From: Chitinophagaceae bacterium
GTDB lineage: Bacteria > Bacteroidota > Bacteroidia > Chitinophagales > Chitinophagaceae
Length of the DNA stretch: 64,000 bases
Direction of reading: 5' to 3'
Assembly (NCBI GenBank): GCA_017853575.1
Contig: JAFMJI010000006.1
Span: 1-64,000 of the forward strand
Shown: positions 63,358 through 64,000 of the stretch, one piece after another
Numbering within the stretch: the stretch's first letter is position 1
How the letters are laid out: every line of letters starts with the position of its first letter
Program-made: the position numbers and the translations under genes
Notes under the pieces: model-generated
Told to the model about the DNA's origin: nothing
The model's input: only the letters and a program-made list of their open reading frames with translations
Database searches by the model: none

Positions 63358-64000
63358 ATGAGAAGAATTTCTTTTCTTGTGATTTGCCTCCTCAGCTGTA
63401 TCCTTGACGGATACTGCCAAGCTATTCCAGCTCAATCGATTAAAGGAAGGATTGTTGAAAAATCCATTAAAACCTCTATTGCTGCAGCAACAATTGTATT
63501 GCTGGAAAATGAACAAAGGACATTCCTTTCAGATTCAAATGGCTATTTCAACATTCCAAATATTCCAGTTGGTAGAAAATCAATCCTTATTACGCACATC
63601 GGATTCAAGCCCGTCAACCTCAACAACCTCATGCTTGAATCGGGCAAGGAACTGGTGCTAAATGTTGAGATGGAAGAAGATCTTTCGGTGAACAAAGAAA
63701 TCATCATCAAATTAAATCGCAATAAATCCAAGCCCATCAACGATTTGGCAATGGTGAGCGCCAGGATGTTCAGTGTGGAAGAAACCAGGAGATTTGCTGC
63801 TGGACTCAATGACCCTGCAAGAATTGCCTCCACTTTTGCTGGTGTGGCCAGCGCAGGAGATGGGAATGGCCTGATCATCCGTGGAAATGCACCCAATGGG
63901 TTGCTTTGGAGATTGGAAGGGGTTGATATCCCAAATCCTAACCACTTCGCAAGAGTTGGAACGTCTGGAGGTGCCATTTCAATATTAAGTGCTCAGCTGC
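63358..64000 (+). CDS. TonB-dependent receptor, 5' part (runs off the window)
   Basis: An open frame from ATG 63358 continues to the last base (214 codons). A signal peptide (to about residue 19-24) precedes a CarboxypepD_reg-like domain (IKGRIVEKSIKTSIAAATIVLLE... FLSDSNGYFNIPNIPVG, ~26-105), then a plug-domain start (GNGLIIRGNAPNGLLWRLEGVDIPNPNHF, ~175-203). The plug motif is slightly divergent. Such receptors import siderophores, vitamins or glycans using TonB. The substrate is unknown. Confidence 0.88.
   Translation, partial: MRRISFLVICLLSCILDGYCQAIPAQSIKGRIVEKSIKTSIAAATIVLLENEQRTFLSDSNGYFNIPNIPVGRKSILITHIGFKPVNLNNLMLESGKELVLNVEMEEDLSVNKEIIIKLNRNKSKPINDLAMVSARMFSVEETRRFAAGLNDPARIASTFAGVASAGDGNGLIIRGNAPNGLLWRLEGVDIPNPNHFARVGTSGGAISILSAQL

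Overview
The window looks like a chromosomal segment from a Bacteroidota bacterium, most likely of the Chitinophagaceae/Sphingobacteria side. The reasons are: many candidate promoters of the Bacteroidota type (TTTG / about 19-20 nt / TAnnTTTG), weak Shine-Dalgarno sequences, type IX secretion (T9SS) components (a PorD/DUF4835 protein, a PorV/PorQ-family protein and a PorU-like C25 sortase), a DUF4296 lipoprotein, an omega subunit encoded directly after BamD, and a single-file order tuf-tRNA-Trp-secE-nusG-rplKAJL-rpoB. Base composition is low-to-moderate GC. Nearly all of it is housekeeping DNA; no phage, insertion sequence or CRISPR array is visible.

Layout. 1-90: 3' end of a 5S rRNA gene. 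0.2-4 kb: ApbE flavin transferase, aldo/keto reductase, RRM RNA-binding protein, L,D-transpeptidase. 4-5.1 kb: rpsF-rpsR-rplI operon. 5.3-9.8 kb: htpG, then recJ with a polyprenyl diphosphate synthase. 10-15.1 kb: envelope proteins (a predicted barrel protein, an OmpA-like protein, BamD), the omega subunit, PorD, DUF4296 and an unknown protein. 15.1-22 kb: ssb, Ldh2-type dehydrogenase, aspartate kinase, queA, AMP nucleosidase, a small nuclease-fold protein, glutamate dehydrogenase. 22-25.4 kb: cytochrome c maturation genes ccmB/C/D, tdk and waaA. 25.5-30.5 kb: sugar-nucleotide genes (DegT aminotransferase, ugd, rfbB, rfbC, rfbD). 30.5-33.4 kb: OsmC, metZ, a secreted protein with an internal duplication, a pentapeptide-repeat protein. 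33.4-34 kb: a gene-free region rich in inverted repeats, plus tRNA-Gln. 34.1-41.8 kb: tyrS, a PorV/PorQ-family protein and a 1684-residue PorU-like sortase.

41.77-46.35 kb holds the most interesting locus: an apparently complete set of lasso-peptide maturation genes. In order these are a nucleotidyltransferase, an HPr-kinase-like kinase, a PqqD-like B1 leader-binding protein, a transglutaminase-like B2 protease and an asparagine-synthetase-like cyclase C without the glutaminase cysteine. A previously unlisted 49-codon gene (46200-46349) overlaps the end of the cyclase gene. It reads like a lasso precursor: a leader with a W-x-x-P...L-D-I-x-E-T pattern, an acidic residue 7-9 positions from plausible cleavage sites, two cysteines and a C-terminal serine. 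The kinase and nucleotidyltransferase would fit tailoring of that terminal serine. No exporter gene is present.

46.4-57.7 kb is the translation/transcription block: rpsU, xerC, hpf, tRNA-Thr/Tyr/Gly/Thr, tuf, tRNA-Trp, secE, nusG, rplK, rplA, rplJ, rplL, rpoB. It is interrupted by an oppositely oriented histone-H1-like gene whose product ends in a sliding-clamp-like QGSLF. rpoB is closed by a strong terminator and is not followed by rpoC. 57.7-62.3 kb: a secreted esterase, then a phosphate uptake operon (OprP-like porin, DUF47 accessory protein, PiT transporter). 62.5-64 kb: a TIGR02206-type membrane protein and the 5' end of a TonB-dependent receptor gene that runs off the window.
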